NCBI RefSeq assembly: GCF_000321225.1
Contig: NW_004450303.1
Location: forward strand, 686,701 to 750,700
Source: Odobenus rosmarus divergens
Taxonomy: Eukaryota > Chordata > Mammalia > Carnivora > Odobenidae
DNA: 64,000 nucleotides
Direction: 5' to 3'
Part shown: positions 24,908 to 36,749 of the stretch, piece by piece
Numbering within the stretch: position 1 is the stretch's first letter
Layout: each line of letters opens with the position of its first letter
Notes under the pieces: generated by a model
What the model was told of the DNA's origin: nothing
What the model saw: the letters and a program-made list of their open reading frames with translations, nothing else
The model's database searches: none
Position numbers and translations under genes: made by a program

Positions 24908-25255
24908 TTCTCTGCCCCTCCCCCCATTTTATTGAGGAGTGACTGACAAACAAAGATTGTATATATTTAAGGTACACAACATGAAATTTTGATATATACA
25001 TACACTGTGAGAAAATTACCACAATCAAGCTAATTAAACATCCATCATCACCTCACATAGATTTTTTATGAGAACACTTGAGATTTGCTCTCTTAGTGAA
25101 TTTCAAGTATGTTATTATTAATTATAATCACCGTACTGTACAATAGGTCTCCAGAACATTTTCATCTCATAACTAAAGCTTGTACCCTCAACTCCAACTT
25201 ACTAATTCATAGCTGCTTCTTATGATGGTTGAAAAGTACTATTTTGCTTAGCATC
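24908..25255 (-). mobile_element. Old L1 3'-end fragment
   Basis: TTTTATTGAGGAGTGACTGA, then TTAAGGTACACAACATGAAA, TTACCACAATCAAGCTAATT and GTACTGTACAATAGGTCTCC: the antisense 3' end of L1M-type elements. Same class as the left end of the 12.2 kb element. Confidence 0.75.
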
Positions 25256-25549
25256 ATATATGCTCAATAGTTAACTTCATATGTATTTAGGTACTATTTA
25301 ACTTTAAAAGTTGGAAAACTCAGTCATCAAGGTATTTTATATTATTCAATTATATGGTCCAAAAAATTTTAAAAATAGGTGCTTGATTTTATTTTTTATT
25401 CTTTATTCTGAATTCTGACATCACACATAGAGATAGTCCCTTAGTTCTCGCCATCTCTAGAGAATTTAAGAAACAGATGCCTACATCTTACAAGACTCAA
25501 AAAGAAAAATGATAATTAAGATACAATGATATCCCTTAGGCATTTAATA

Positions 25550-25590
25550 ATAATAATAATAATAGTAATAATAGTAATAAATAATGATAA
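25550..25590 (+). repeat. (TAA)n-type microsatellite
   Basis: Imperfect AATAATAATAATAGTAATAA array. Confidence 0.9.
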
Positions 25591-25779
25591 AAACAACTTA
25601 AATCTTGACTAATATCATAGAGGCCCAAATTGGGACTTAGTTAACCATGGAGACTCTTCATTTTTTTGAGTTCAAAAATCTGAATGACTTTCCCTTCACA
25701 AACTGCTTCTGCTATAAATCCCTCCTTAATTAAGAATACAAAATATACTCAGTTATACAGTTCTTGCCTGTTCTTTCAA

Positions 25780-26230
25780 CCTATCACATTTTCAGCTAAT
25801 CACCCACTCCCACCCATTCTAAGTTCCAGATATTTCTCATATCTGCTACCTCAGTTCCTCTTGCATCCTAACTTAGTTCATACTTTATTACATTTTTTCT
25901 TTGGCTCTTCCCTCCGTGGTTTATAGCTTATCCTCCACTGCTCACCCATAAGTGCACCCATGGCTACCCCAGGGTGTCATCTCTAAATCAGTCAGATCAT
26001 ATAATCCCTCCACTTGAAACTGTTCCATGTCTTTTTAACTGTCCCCAACACTTAGAAATTTTTACCTTTTTCTTAAGTGCTATGACATGGCCAAATATAT
26101 GCATTAACAATATACCAGCTCCATCCTGAAAGTCGGTTGCCTCATCCCAGAAGATAAATGCTCCATATTTTGTGCATGCTGCTACTGATTATTTGTCTAG
26201 ATTATTTTATTTTTGTGTGTACATTCTATT
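25780..26230 (+). repeat. L2 LINE fragment, diverged
   Basis: TCAGTCAGATCATATAATCCCTCC and GAAACTGTTCCATGTCTTTT resemble the L2 stretch before its 3' end. The ORF here is a by-product. Confidence 0.45.
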
Positions 26231-26284
26231 GAGACTTCCTATAAAGAAAAGAATAGTGGCTTATTTATCTAGCTCTCTAGCTGG

Positions 26285-26540
26285 TGGTGGAGTCCTGGCT
26301 CTTGTGCTTACTAGCTCTGTGACTTGGAGCAAAATATATAACATCTGCCTCATCAGCAAACAGGAATTTGACTAAAATTAAATGGATGAATGTATGTAAA
26401 ATCTTAGTATAGTGCCTGGTACAGGGACAAGCATTGTTAAAATGACTGTACATTGATATTATTGATGTTATTATGATTCATATTTTTCTGCATCTATCAG
26501 TATGTGACTTATAAGAGACACTCAATAAATATTGTTGAAT
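26285..26540 (+). repeat. MIR SINE, diverged
   Basis: GGAGTCCTGGCTCTTGTGCT, CTAGCTCTGTGACTTGGAGC, TAGTGCCTGGTACAGGG, then CAATAAATATTGTTGAAT in MIR order. Confidence 0.65.
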
Positions 26541-27955
26541 TTAAATAAGAGAAACAAGGAGGCTTAATTATTCGTCAAAGTCAGCAATGATCACGAACAC
26601 TGTCATCATCATTATCACCTTCAAACATTCAACATGTACAAAACATGTTAGCTAAGTAAATAACAAGATGCATTGTTTACATCTATAGTACTTTTAATCA
26701 ATATGAATATTGTTTCCATATAGCTCCAGTTAATAAGTAATTCAGCACAAAAATTTGCATAATAGCAATGTGCTATGAGACAAGGGCAGAATTGTAAATA
26801 TTTTTATGATTACAGTTACAACAAACATGTGTCTTAATGTTTCATAGGCAGTGCTAATTTAAAAAAATGTAAGCATACCCAGTATGCCAGCAACTTCAGA
26901 AATAACACATGACATAGAGGGCTTTGACAATATTGAGAACTCAGTTATTAACTTAACCCGGTGGCAAGACAGCCAAAATTACAGATTCTGTAAATCTGAA
27001 ATAATTCATATTACAAAAAAAGTCATAAAAATTATATGTATCATGTAAACCACAACTTCCAGACTGCCCTTTCCATTCTGAAGCAGCACAGAATTCCAAC
27101 TGGGAATCAGAAACCATGATGTCCATGACTTTACCACTTAGCATATTCAATTCAACTGGGCTCAACTGATTTTATAGAATTTTAATTCAACGTTTATCTT
27201 TATGGATTGTTTCCGAAACTACAAAAAATGGATAAATATGACTTACTGTTTGCTTTTTTTTCCCTCTTTTTCTTAATATACACCTAACATTTTATTTAGT
27301 ATGTGCTGGACAAATGATAGCTCAAGTGTGTTAATGGTTGAATATAAAACTTACATATAATTCTGTTAATAAAATTATTAGTTGAGAGTATAGATTTAAT
27401 ATTATTGAAAGAAATTTTTAAAAAAGTTTTTCTTTTCAACTTTAGGTTGTATGTATTTATTTAGCTAGAGAAAAGAGAGGTATCCTCAAACTCGCTTGTT
27501 TACTTTTCCTTTTTTTTTTTTTTTTTTTATACATGCTTCACGAAATTCTGGCCCTGGGACTACATCACTCCCTCTGAAAACTACTTGTCCATCAAGCCAT
27601 GCTCTAAAAATAAAATGCAAAACAGCTCCCTACTTAGACAGTAAGAATTTAATTTCCAATTCCAAGTAGTGATTTTAGTCAGGAATGATTTTTGTTTGTG
27701 TGTTTGTTTAATCTGTTTTCTGCCTACACTGCTAATGGTCCCTTTTCCCTAAAGATGAAATTGATTGAACTGCAGTGTGTAACTTGTATACTGTGGGACC
27801 AAAGCTGAGGCTAAGCTGGAAGAACAAGGCAAGGACATGTTTATTTAACTCCTTTCCCTCCATAATACCCAGTTGTTACCAAATCTTGACTCCTCCTTTA
27901 TGTGTCCATTCTCTGTTCCCTCTTTCCCATTCCCACTGTTAGCATCTTATCCCAG
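26541..27955. other. Intergenic DNA, nothing recognised
   Basis: About 1.4 kb; a 19-base poly(T) run near 27511. No gene or confident repeat. Confidence 0.45.
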
Positions 27956-28140
27956 GATATCATCATCTTAAAACTGAATTATTCAATGGCTTCCTGATTG
28001 GTATCCTTATTTTTAGTTTTCACAAGGCAATCCATACTCCATATGGCCACAAAAGAATTCTCCAAAATACATCATTTTATGTGTCAATTCCTTCTTAGAG
28101 GCTTTAGATGGCTCACTATTGCCTACTTGCAGGATAGCAG
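27956..28140 (+). repeat. L2 LINE fragment
   Basis: TTCAATGGCTTCCTGATTGG, then GCAATCCATACTCCATATGG and TTAGATGGCTCACTATTGCC, consistent with diverged L2. Confidence 0.5.
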
Positions 28141-28469
28141 ATAGCTTCCATAAGAACTGCCAATTCCAGTCCACAGTCAGGCTTAACCTGGAGTGCCCTG
28201 TGGAAACTAATTGTGAGACTGGTTTTCAAAATTACCTGGCAAGAGTGCAGTGAGTGATTAGTGATGTCTGCACAGGGGTAGAAATGGGGACTTGCAGCAC
28301 ATACAGAGTAGATTTAGAAATAGTTTCAACAGAGTAGAATCTACGCTCTCACTATTCTCAAATGGAACATATATGGATGTATCTATTTAGACAAGATAGT
28401 TTATGATTTGAAAAAATGATATGCATTACGCAGGCAAATGGATAGAACACTCACTATTTTCCCAGCTAA

Positions 28470-28620
28470 GTCACTTAGTAACTTCCTATGTTATGTAGTT
28501 GCTTAACTTTCCTGTGACTGTCCTAATTGTCAAAATGAGGCTAATAAGGTCATTGTAAAAACTAAGTGCGTAACTATATGTAAATCACTTGAGGAACCTG
28601 ACACATAGCAAGCTTTAAAA
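28470..28620 (+). repeat. MIR SINE, diverged
   Basis: AGTTGCTTAACTTTCCTGTG, TCAAAATGAGGCTAATAAGG, then GAACCTGACACATAGCAAG in MIR order. Confidence 0.6.
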
Positions 28621-28999
28621 AAAAGTATTCTGTTATTATCATCATTACCATGTTTTTATGATACCTCTCAAGCCTCTGCTATCTACCACTTTGAGAAGAA
28701 AATAAAGAATAATGTGTTTCACACAATATTTCTCACCGCTATGTAGATAAGAGCAAGCATTTACATACACAGATACATAAATACAGATACAGATATAGAT
28801 GTATATATAAATGTAAAAAAGGTATCTGTAGAGAGAAATTGCTTTTGCCACCAGAGATAACAATTGTCAATTATTCTATATCTTGCCACAGTTATTATTT
28901 AACTGAAAATAATGAAGTAATTAAAAGATATTCATTTGTGAGAGAAGGAAAAAAAAAAACTCATCTAATGGAAGAGTGATATTCCTAGATAATTAGGTA

Positions 29000-29395
29000 C
29001 TATTTTACCTCAAGACATTTGCACTTGCTGTTCCCTTTGCTTGATATGCTTTTCCCTACATATATTCCTGGTTATCTCTTCTCCTTTGAGTCTACCTAGT
29101 TGTCATCTTCTCAATGAGGACTTGATCATCCATTCTATTTCTGAATGTAGTGCCTCTAGTGCTCATCCCCTCCTTGCACATTTTTTTTCCTTTACTGTGC
29201 TAGTAATTTTCTATTAAACTATGTAGTTTACTATATATCATTTAAATTATTTTCTCTCTCCCCACGTTAGACTGCAAGATCCATGACAGAGAACTTCGTT
29301 TTGTTTCCTGCTGTATCCACATTGCCTAACAAATGGGCTTACACATAGTAAAAGCTTAAGAATTGTATGAAAAATGAATAAAAGAATATTTTAGT
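29000..29395 (+). repeat. L2 LINE 3' end
   Basis: GACATTTGCACTTGCTGTTC, CTCAATGAGGACTTGATCAT, GACTGCAAGATCCATGACAG, CTGCTGTATCCACATTGCCT and the terminal GTATGAAAAATGAATAAAAG, all in L2 order. Confidence 0.75.
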
Positions 29396-30559
29396 TGAGA
29401 TAGACATCTTTAGTTATTTAAATAAAAAGATCATTTATTAATCTCCCACAGTATATGTAGGGATCTTGATTGATCTCTAGAGACCTTTAGGAGTAGAGTA
29501 TGACATATAAATAGACCTTTACACTTACACAGAGTGTTTTGAAATTAATGTACAGTTATATGAGGAAAACTGAGACTGAAGATGTAGTTGATAAATAAAA
29601 ATAATTATAATAATAAATTATTGCCATATAAAGGTACATCTTTTTGTTAGCAAATGTTTGGAATTTTTGTTTTTGAGGAAATAGTAAAATCTAAAATCTG
29701 TTCCAGATAATATTCACACAAGGACTCATGGGTCTCTAGTCTGATTTGATACCCTCTGATACAGTGAGGAAGGTGGGTGAAGGTGAACATAATCTCCTCT
29801 ATCCTGCACTTTGCATGTGGGCAAGGCAAAGGGAAAAGGTAAAAAGCTCTTGTCCCTTTTACATCTATAAAATGCCCTTTTCTGGAGACATCTTTGGATG
29901 TGTTATTGTTATTGATGGAAACTGTCAGTTTTCTTAAGTCCACCCTGTAACATGATAGCTGAGTGACAGAGAGTGGGCCATTATCTTGACAAGGTAGAGC
30001 TTAGCTAGCAAAAAGTCAAATTAAAAGGAAAAACAAGAGAATAAGAATATTATTATTTTTTAGTTGATGTTACTTACACGTACTGTGAATCTGAACTGCA
30101 CGATTTTATTTTAATCATTAAAACTGTCCTTGCCAGATTATCCAAATGAATATTGGGGAAAAGGCCAATCATTCCACTGCTGATTTAATGGTAATATATG
30201 AGGTTTTAATACTATAGACTTAATATTAAGGAGATTTTATTTTAATGTTTTGGCATTAAAAGCAGTCATTATAGCTGTTGAATATATTGTTTTTATTCCT
30301 CCCCAAGCAATCTTTTCTATAAAGTATGTTATCAACCCTAATTAAACAGGGACCATAAAAAGTCCTTAAGTCATTTTTAGAAAATGTCTTCAAAGTGGTT
30401 TTATAATATCACTTAATATATGCTTGTAATCTGAAGAAAATACCATAGCTTCTGTAGAATATAACAAAGGAGTACAGAGCAAATGATTCTACACATTCCA
30501 AGTTGAAAATATATCATAGTTAAAAGCATATCTAGACAATGCATCTTGCAAACAGGAGT
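29396..30559. other. Intergenic DNA, nothing recognised
   Basis: No gene seen. The overlapping ORFs at about 29650-29940 on both strands have no recognisable domain and no splice context; treated as chance. Confidence 0.45.
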
Positions 30560-31230
30560 TCTAACATGGAGTGTTATAGGAAACTACATTAGTAAGTTAT
30601 AGGGGAAGGAGGATTGGGCAGAAGGCAAAGTTGGAATCTGATGAAGTTGCAGCAGAGGTTTCAACTCTTCCTGTGAGCAGCTCTGGAACTGTTAGTGTTC
30701 TTCTGAGTTGTCCTTACTGAGGCAAAGGAGCCAAGCCTTTGTATTCTTTCAACATTCAACCACTGGTTGTAGGTTACCACCCAGGAGGGTGGCATTTTGG
30801 TTGATGGTGCATAACCTTACAGAAGACAGCCTCCTTTGGCCAAGGGCAATTCCCAGAGAGGGACTTAGCTGTATGCCAACAGCAGCGACACTCCTGACAG
30901 CAGGGGAAATGAGAGTCTCAGTCCAAAGTGGAATCTGGGAGGCATACCAAAGTATCTATTGCAGTCCACCTATTGCTTCAAACAATGAGTTCATCCATCT
31001 GCAAACATCTTGCCCATCCTTCTGGTTGGCACCTCTTCCAGGAAAAACTTAGAAGAGGAAAGTTAGTGGGATCCCATGATGCTGCTGGTAGTTTTAGGCC
31101 ATAACTTAGCACTTGTTAGCTCCCTCCTTAACTATTTGGGACTTCTCTCACCCTTGCTAGCACCCTTGCTCATCTGAGTTGCTAGCTTGGAGGAGTTACA
31201 TAGACCTCATCCTTAAGAGGTCTGGAGCCC

Positions 31231-31432
31231 ATGGGGCACCTGGGTGGCTCAGTTGTTGAGCGTCTGCCTTTGGCTCAGGTCATGTTCCCAGAGTCCCAGG
31301 ATCGAGCCCCACATCAGACTCCCTGCTCAGCGGGACGCCTGCTTCTCCCTCTCCCACTCCCCCTGCTTGTGTTCCCTCTCTCGCTGTGTCTCTCTCTGTC
31401 AAATAAATAAAAAAAATCTTTAAAAAAAAAAA
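31231..31432 (+). mobile_element. CAN-SINE, complete, with target-site duplications
   Basis: GGGGCACCTGGGTGGCTCAG head and AAATAAATAAAAAAAATCTT tail. A perfect 16-bp duplication AAGAGGTCTGGAGCCC is at 31215-31230 and 31433-31448. Confidence 0.96.
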
Positions 31433-31537
31433 AAGAGGTCTGGAGCCCTGGTCATAGGTACTTTTCAGGCTATGACTTGTGCCTTTGTCCATTCTTTGTC
31501 ATGATTGGACAGAGGAGTATTAAGAAATGTTTCTGTG

Positions 31538-31856
31538 TAAGACTGTTGAATCACAAACCTGTACCTCTGAAACAAATAATACATTATATGTTAAAAAAGA
31601 AAAAAGAAGAATATAGTAGGAAGGGTAAAATGAAGGGGGGAAATAGGAGAGGGAGACAAACCGTGAGGGACTATGGACTCTGAAAAACAAACTGAGGGTT
31701 CTAGAGGGGAGGGGGCTGGGAGGATGGGTTAGCCTGGTGATGGGTATTAAAGAGGGCACGTTCTGCGTGGAGCACTGGGTGTTATGCACAAACAATGAAA
31801 CATGGAACACTGATGTAATGTATGGTGATTAACATAACATAATAAAATTAAAAACA
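31538..31856 (+). mobile_element. Carnivore L1 3' UTR fragment with target-site duplications
   Basis: CCTGTACCTCTGAAACAAAT, ACTGAGGGTTCTAGAGGGGA, GGGTATTAAAGAGGGCACGT, ATGTATGGTGATTAACATAA and a final AATAAAATTAAAAA. The flanking 16-mers AAGAAATGTTTCTGTG (31522-31537) and AAGAAATGCTTCTATG (31857-31872) differ at two bases. 5'-truncated insertion of about 320 bases. Confidence 0.92.
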
Positions 31857-32850
31857 AGAAATGCTTCTATGGATTATCAGGGTGTGAAAACTATTTTTCC
31901 TGCTTCTGATAATCAGGGTCAATTACTTAAAAGATAGTTAACCCTTTCCTTGACTGCTGGTTTCTTAGCTGAATAGTACATACAAACACAACATCAGTGG
32001 AAAATAGCTTGACTGATAGGGGCCCAGACAAGGAAATATCAGAACATGAAGACAGGGTACTCTAGAGAAGAGACATGTATGGACAGATAAGAATGGGAAT
32101 AAATTGTGAATATATTTACATAGCATATCAACACCCATCAAAAAGCATCCACTATGGAACTGGCACAAGTAGATCAAAGACTTGACCAGCCAATGTCACC
32201 CAGAGGCTGTCCTGGGTTATCCCAGAACTGGCATAAGGAGCTTATTAATGGAGTAGCTATGATGGCAGGTGTGGAGTTTGTGCATGACTGTAAATGTTTG
32301 AGTTTCCTTCCACTAATCCTGTCATTGTCAAATGTCCAAGCTACCAGCAACAAGGACTTAGAAATAAGTTAGTTACATTGGATTCCATCTACCTTAGAAG
32401 GAGCAGCATTTCATTTTGACTGGAATTGATCCAAGTATGGGTTTGCCTTTCTGGATCTTAACACCTCAAGCAGCACCACTATCAGAGGGTTTACAGAGTA
32501 GCCACATTAGGGAGTTGGCCAATAACACATTATTTCTCCCACCTTCTGAAGCCCATTTGTTTTATAATGTCTTCAACAAGTTAGCCACTTGCTCACTCAT
32601 GTTAATTAGCATGAAGTTACTGCTATAGTCAAGTGGACCAGTAGAATGTACTGAGGGAATCTAGATGGGACAGGTGACTTTGGACTATATTATCACAGAG
32701 CATGGGAGACAACACAGCCCTAAAAGAACATAAATGCATACTATTCTGCTTCCTTTGTGAATGGAACTTCTGCTCCATTTTTCCTGATGAGGATGGAACA
32801 ATGAATTCACCAGATTAATGGCCACATATTATGTACCTGAGGGCATATTT

Positions 32851-33700
32851 GTCTACTCTAGAAAAGTTCTTTTGATATATTAATGAAAAATAAGATAATT
32901 AATTTCCTCTCATTGATATTAAAATATACTGAAATGTTATCACATAAGTTACATAGGCAGTATGTATGATCTTTATTAAATAGAATATAATCAAATATGG
33001 AAAATATTGTCATGTGGAAAAGGGCTGGGACTGAAACTGGTGAGCACAAGGTGTAGAATCAGGACCGATATACAAGGAAATGAGTTTTATTTCAATACAA
33101 GGAATGATTTTGTAGCTCAGTTGTGCAGGATAAGATGAGTAGTTGGGAGGTAGATCATTCCCTGACATTACAAGTCTTCTAACAAGGGTTTGACAACTTC
33201 TTTGAACACGTAGTTGTGGTGCAAGTTGCAGAGTAATATTTTGGGTAAGTGACTTTCAAGGATACTTCTAAAACTGAGATTATTGAAGTCTAATATATTC
33301 TCTACGGGATGATAATGTTCAAATATTCATTCATTTGTATGTATTGTATTCTTGGCTTTCTTTACTTGAATGACTATGGTAGAAAAGTATCCACTATTTG
33401 GGAAATGCATCATATTTTCAAGCACAAATGAGACTTTTTTAATTGTTTCAATATTCATATGTAGAAATGTCTGCATTCAGGCATACATACAAATTGATAT
33501 TTTAAATATATATTTCGATTTCTTGACATGAGATAAAAGGATTGATATTTTATATAAAATAAAACTTTGTAAAGTTTGGATAGCCATGAAAAACCAGTTA
33601 ATGAAATTGGTAGTGAAAAGAGCAATAGACAAATCCAGTGTCTGAATACTTGAAAGCATTTCCCAATGAAGTCACAGACAAAAACTAGTTCTTAAAACCT
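32851..33700. other. Intergenic DNA, nothing recognised
   Basis: About 0.85 kb of AT-rich sequence with no gene or confident repeat. Confidence 0.45.
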
Positions 33701-33706
33701 TCAACA

Positions 33707-33710
<4 letters not shown>

Positions 33711-33767
<57 letters not shown>
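33711..33767. repeat. (TA)n(GA)n compound microsatellite
   Basis: About 16 TA units followed by about 12 GA units. Confidence 0.97.
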
Positions 33768-34035
33768 ACATTTATATGTATATATATGGTACATTTATGA
33801 GCCTTGTTCAATTATAATGTACAAAGCTTTTCTACTGAAACTACTTATGAAGTTTTCATTAACTAATGGGAAAACATTTATTTGCAAGCTCACCTCATCA
33901 TACTATAGAAAAAATACATTATTTTAAAAAGGATATAACCTAGGATTTTAAATTTAACCAAATCATATCTATTTTATAAAAGGTTAAAATCAATCAAGTA
34001 AATTTAGCAAAATACTTACGCTTTTGTTTTAATAG

Positions 34036-34275
34036 GGTGAGCTCAGACGTTAGAATCAGAGAGACATCTATTCAGTTCCAGATCTGTCATTGTATTATTA
34101 GCTGGGTGACTTTTTCTAAATTCCCTTTTCTTCCTGTTTTTTTTTTTTGTTGTTGTTGTTACCTTATATATAAAATGGGGATAATTCTAACTAAAGGTAG
34201 AGATGAAACAAAGGTTTTGTAAATACTGAATTAGATTAAAAACATAATATATGCTTAACAATGTGCCTGACACAT
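34036..34275 (+). repeat. MIR SINE
   Basis: CAGTTCCAGATCTGTCATTG, TAGCTGGGTGACTTTTTCTA, TATAAAATGGGGATAATTCT and ATGTGCCTGACACATTAAA in MIR order. A poly(T)/TTG insert sits at 34139-34161. Confidence 0.75.
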
Positions 34276-34425
34276 TAAAAAAAAATAGCACTTACCAAAC
34301 AGGATTATTGAGAGCATAACTAATGCTACATTATTAGTAGTAATAATAACACATTTTTACTAAAACTTTAATTATTTACTACTTAGTAGTGTATATACTT
34401 AGTGTACTAAAAAGTCTTTTGTTTT

Positions 34426-34637
34426 TTTTTGTTTGTTTTGTTTTTTTTAAAAAATTTAATTATTTATTTGAGAGAGAGAGAGAATGAGAGATAGAGAGCA
34501 CGAGAGGGAAGAGGGTCAGAGGGAGAAGCAGACTCCCTGCCGAACAGGGAGCCCGATGTGGGACTCGATCCCGGGACTCCAGGATCATGACCTGAGCCGA
34601 AGGCAGTCGCTTAACCAACTGAGCCACCCAGGCGCCC
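34426..34637 (-). mobile_element. CAN-SINE, antisense, with target-site duplications
   Basis: GA-rich body, GAGCCACCCAGGCGCCC right end. A perfect 17-bp duplication AAAAAGTCTTTTGTTTT is at 34409-34425 and 34638-34654. Confidence 0.96.
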
Positions 34638-34894
34638 AAAAAGTCTTTTGTTTTAACCAAGACACTGTGAAGTATAGCCTAAAGCAAATATCACCAGCAG
34701 ATTTGATTTGAGAGGATTCTTTTCCTCTATCTTGAGGGATAAACTTAAATGCAATTCTCACTGTTTTTACTACGAAAGAGAAACATCATGATTAGGAATT
34801 AACTAATGAGTGAGGTCCCATTATCTGTATGCTTATTTTGATTTTAATCTGCCTATATAAATGGAACTTTATATTAGGGAAACTCCTAGCATTT

Positions 34895-35070
34895 CAGAAA
34901 ACGTCTGTTTTCGTCATCACAGTAACTCTTGAAATAGGTATAATTTTCCAATTCCACAGTTTTATAAGAAGACACCCAGTATAATTAAAAGTCTTTCCAG
35001 GTCATTTGGGATGGCGAGTAATGCAGGTGGGGTTTGAACACAGACTTTCCTTCTCCTCTTTGCTCTTTTT
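34895..35070 (-). repeat. MIR SINE, antisense
   Basis: TCATCACAGTAACTCTTGAA, TTTTCCAATTCCACAG and GGTGGGGTTTGAACACAGAC match the reverse-strand MIR core. Confidence 0.6.
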
Positions 35071-35618
35071 ATTACCAGCAAGATATCTCCTAGAGCTTCT
35101 CAAAAGGGGATCTCAAAAGATCCTTGTCTGGAGGTGAAACCACAGATTCCAATCAGTGTAGTTACAAATAATTTAGGGTACTAGAATTGTTGATGTAATC
35201 TGTAAGCACATCAGACATATTTAACATGAGTCCTCTTTTACTTTGAAGGGTCTCTGCTTTTTTTTTTTTTGAGTTAGATACATGATAGATAGGTAGTTCA
35301 TAGAATCAGAACTGAAATGTTCAGACAGAATCACATAATGAATAGAGAAAAAGTGAAGAGTAGCTCCTGAATAGAATTTGATAGTGATATACCATGATGA
35401 TTTTATAAAAGATGTAAAGGTTTAAGATGCACTGCTTGTGAATTTGCATTTGTCCTTAGTTAGTATCTTTCTCCCCCTCTCTCTCCATCTCTATCTCTCC
35501 TCACCAATACTTCAATATATCGTCCATGTGCAATAATGCCTCTGTCTTTTATTAATAAAATGTTATTTTAAGGGTATAAGAACATATTAATTTTTTGCTG
35601 CATAGTCATGCTGATAGA

Positions 35619-35643
35619 AATTGTGTGTGTGTGTGTGTGTGTA
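35619..35643. repeat. (GT)n microsatellite
   Basis: About 11 GT units. Confidence 0.95.
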
Positions 35644-35793
35644 TCTGGGTATCTGGTTAAATTAGATCCTCAAGAACTTCCAGAGGATAAGGGGGCAGAA
35701 ATGCATGCATGAGACCTGAAATCTTGCAATACCTGAATTTGTTTGGATGATGAGAAATTGGTCCAAAACAGGTTTCTGGAAAAGTAATTTCTC

Positions 35794-35995
35794 GGGGCAC
35801 CTGGGTGGCTCAGTCGTTAAGCGTCTGCCTTCGGCTCAGGTCATGATCCTAGGGTCCTGGGATTGAGCCCCGCATCGGGCTCTCTGCTCCGCGGGAAGCC
35901 TGCTTCTCCCTCTCCCACTCTCCCTGCTTGTGTTCCCTCTCTCGCTGTGTCTCTCTCTGTCAAATAAATAAATACAATTTTTTAAAAAAATAAAA
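35794..35995 (+). mobile_element. CAN-SINE, complete, with target-site duplications
   Basis: GGGGCACCTGGGTGGCTCAG head with GTCGTTAAGCGTCTGCC. A perfect 13-bp duplication AAAGTAATTTCTC is at 35781-35793 and 35996-36008. Confidence 0.96.
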
Positions 35996-36376
35996 AAAGT
36001 AATTTCTCAATAAAATTTGCTGAGCACATTAATGAGTACTTATCTCTCCTGTAATCTATTTTCAACCTTCAAATTGATCAGACAGGGTCAGAAGGCAAGG
36101 ATGGCTAACCCAGTAAATTGTAGTCTTTTTTTAATGTTACCATTAAAAGTTTCAGAGGCTTATATGCAGGAAGTTTAAAATCATTGTGTCTTGTGTTTCA
36201 CAGTAAGGAAGAAAATAATTTAAATTCTCATAAACTGGTGATGTTCAGAATCTTTTCATTTTCTTTTGATAATTGCTTTCAGAGATAAATGCACTTGTAT
36301 AGCACAAAATTAAATACATTCCTTGCTTTGGTCATTAAATGCTTAACATAATTATGCTAATTAAAACTTTGTTATC

Positions 36377-36569
36377 GGGCGCCTGGGTGGCTCAGTTGGT
36401 TAAGCAACTGCCTTCGGCTCAGGTCATGATCCTGGAGTCCCGGGATCGAGTCCCACATTGGGCTCCCTGCTCAGCGGGGAGTCTGCTTCTCCCTCTGACG
36501 CTCCCCCCCTCTCATGCTCTCTATCTCATTCTCTCTCTCAAATAAATAAATAAAATCTTTAAAAAAAAA
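36377..36569 (+). mobile_element. CAN-SINE, complete, with target-site duplications
   Basis: GGGCGCCTGGGTGGCTCAG, GTTGGTTAAG subtype. A perfect 14-bp duplication AAAACTTTGTTATC is at 36363-36376 and 36570-36583. Close to the subtype consensus, so probably young. Confidence 0.96.
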
Positions 36570-36749
36570 AAAACTTTGTTATCAGATATTCTATAGAGAT
36601 CATCCTTTCTTGTATCTAAACTGTTACTTTTAGCTATACTTGATGCTGCTACCTTCCTACTCCCTAATGGGATAAGGAAATTTTACAATTGCTAAATCCA
36701 GTGATGATTTTTTCAACTTCATCTTTTTTGACTTTTCAGTTGTGATGGA

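Larger units (their letters stand above)
30560..32850 (+). mobile_element. Possible old ERVL/MaLR internal remnant, degenerate
   Basis: Several phrases resemble internal parts of mammalian ERVL/MaLR elements: ATGGAACTGGCACAAGTAGA, CTGTCCTGGGTTATCCCAGA, and GATGAGGATGGAACAATGAA followed by TTAATGGCCACATATTATGT near the right end. The reading frames are broken throughout and nothing is intact. The stretch is interrupted by a SINE (31231-31432) and an L1 3' end (31538-31856). Assigned from memory only. Confidence 0.35.

Noticed and set aside
33711..33767. Tandem arrays considered as a CRISPR-like array
   Set aside because: Simple dinucleotide microsatellite; there are no spaced direct repeats and the sequence is a mammalian nuclear genome.
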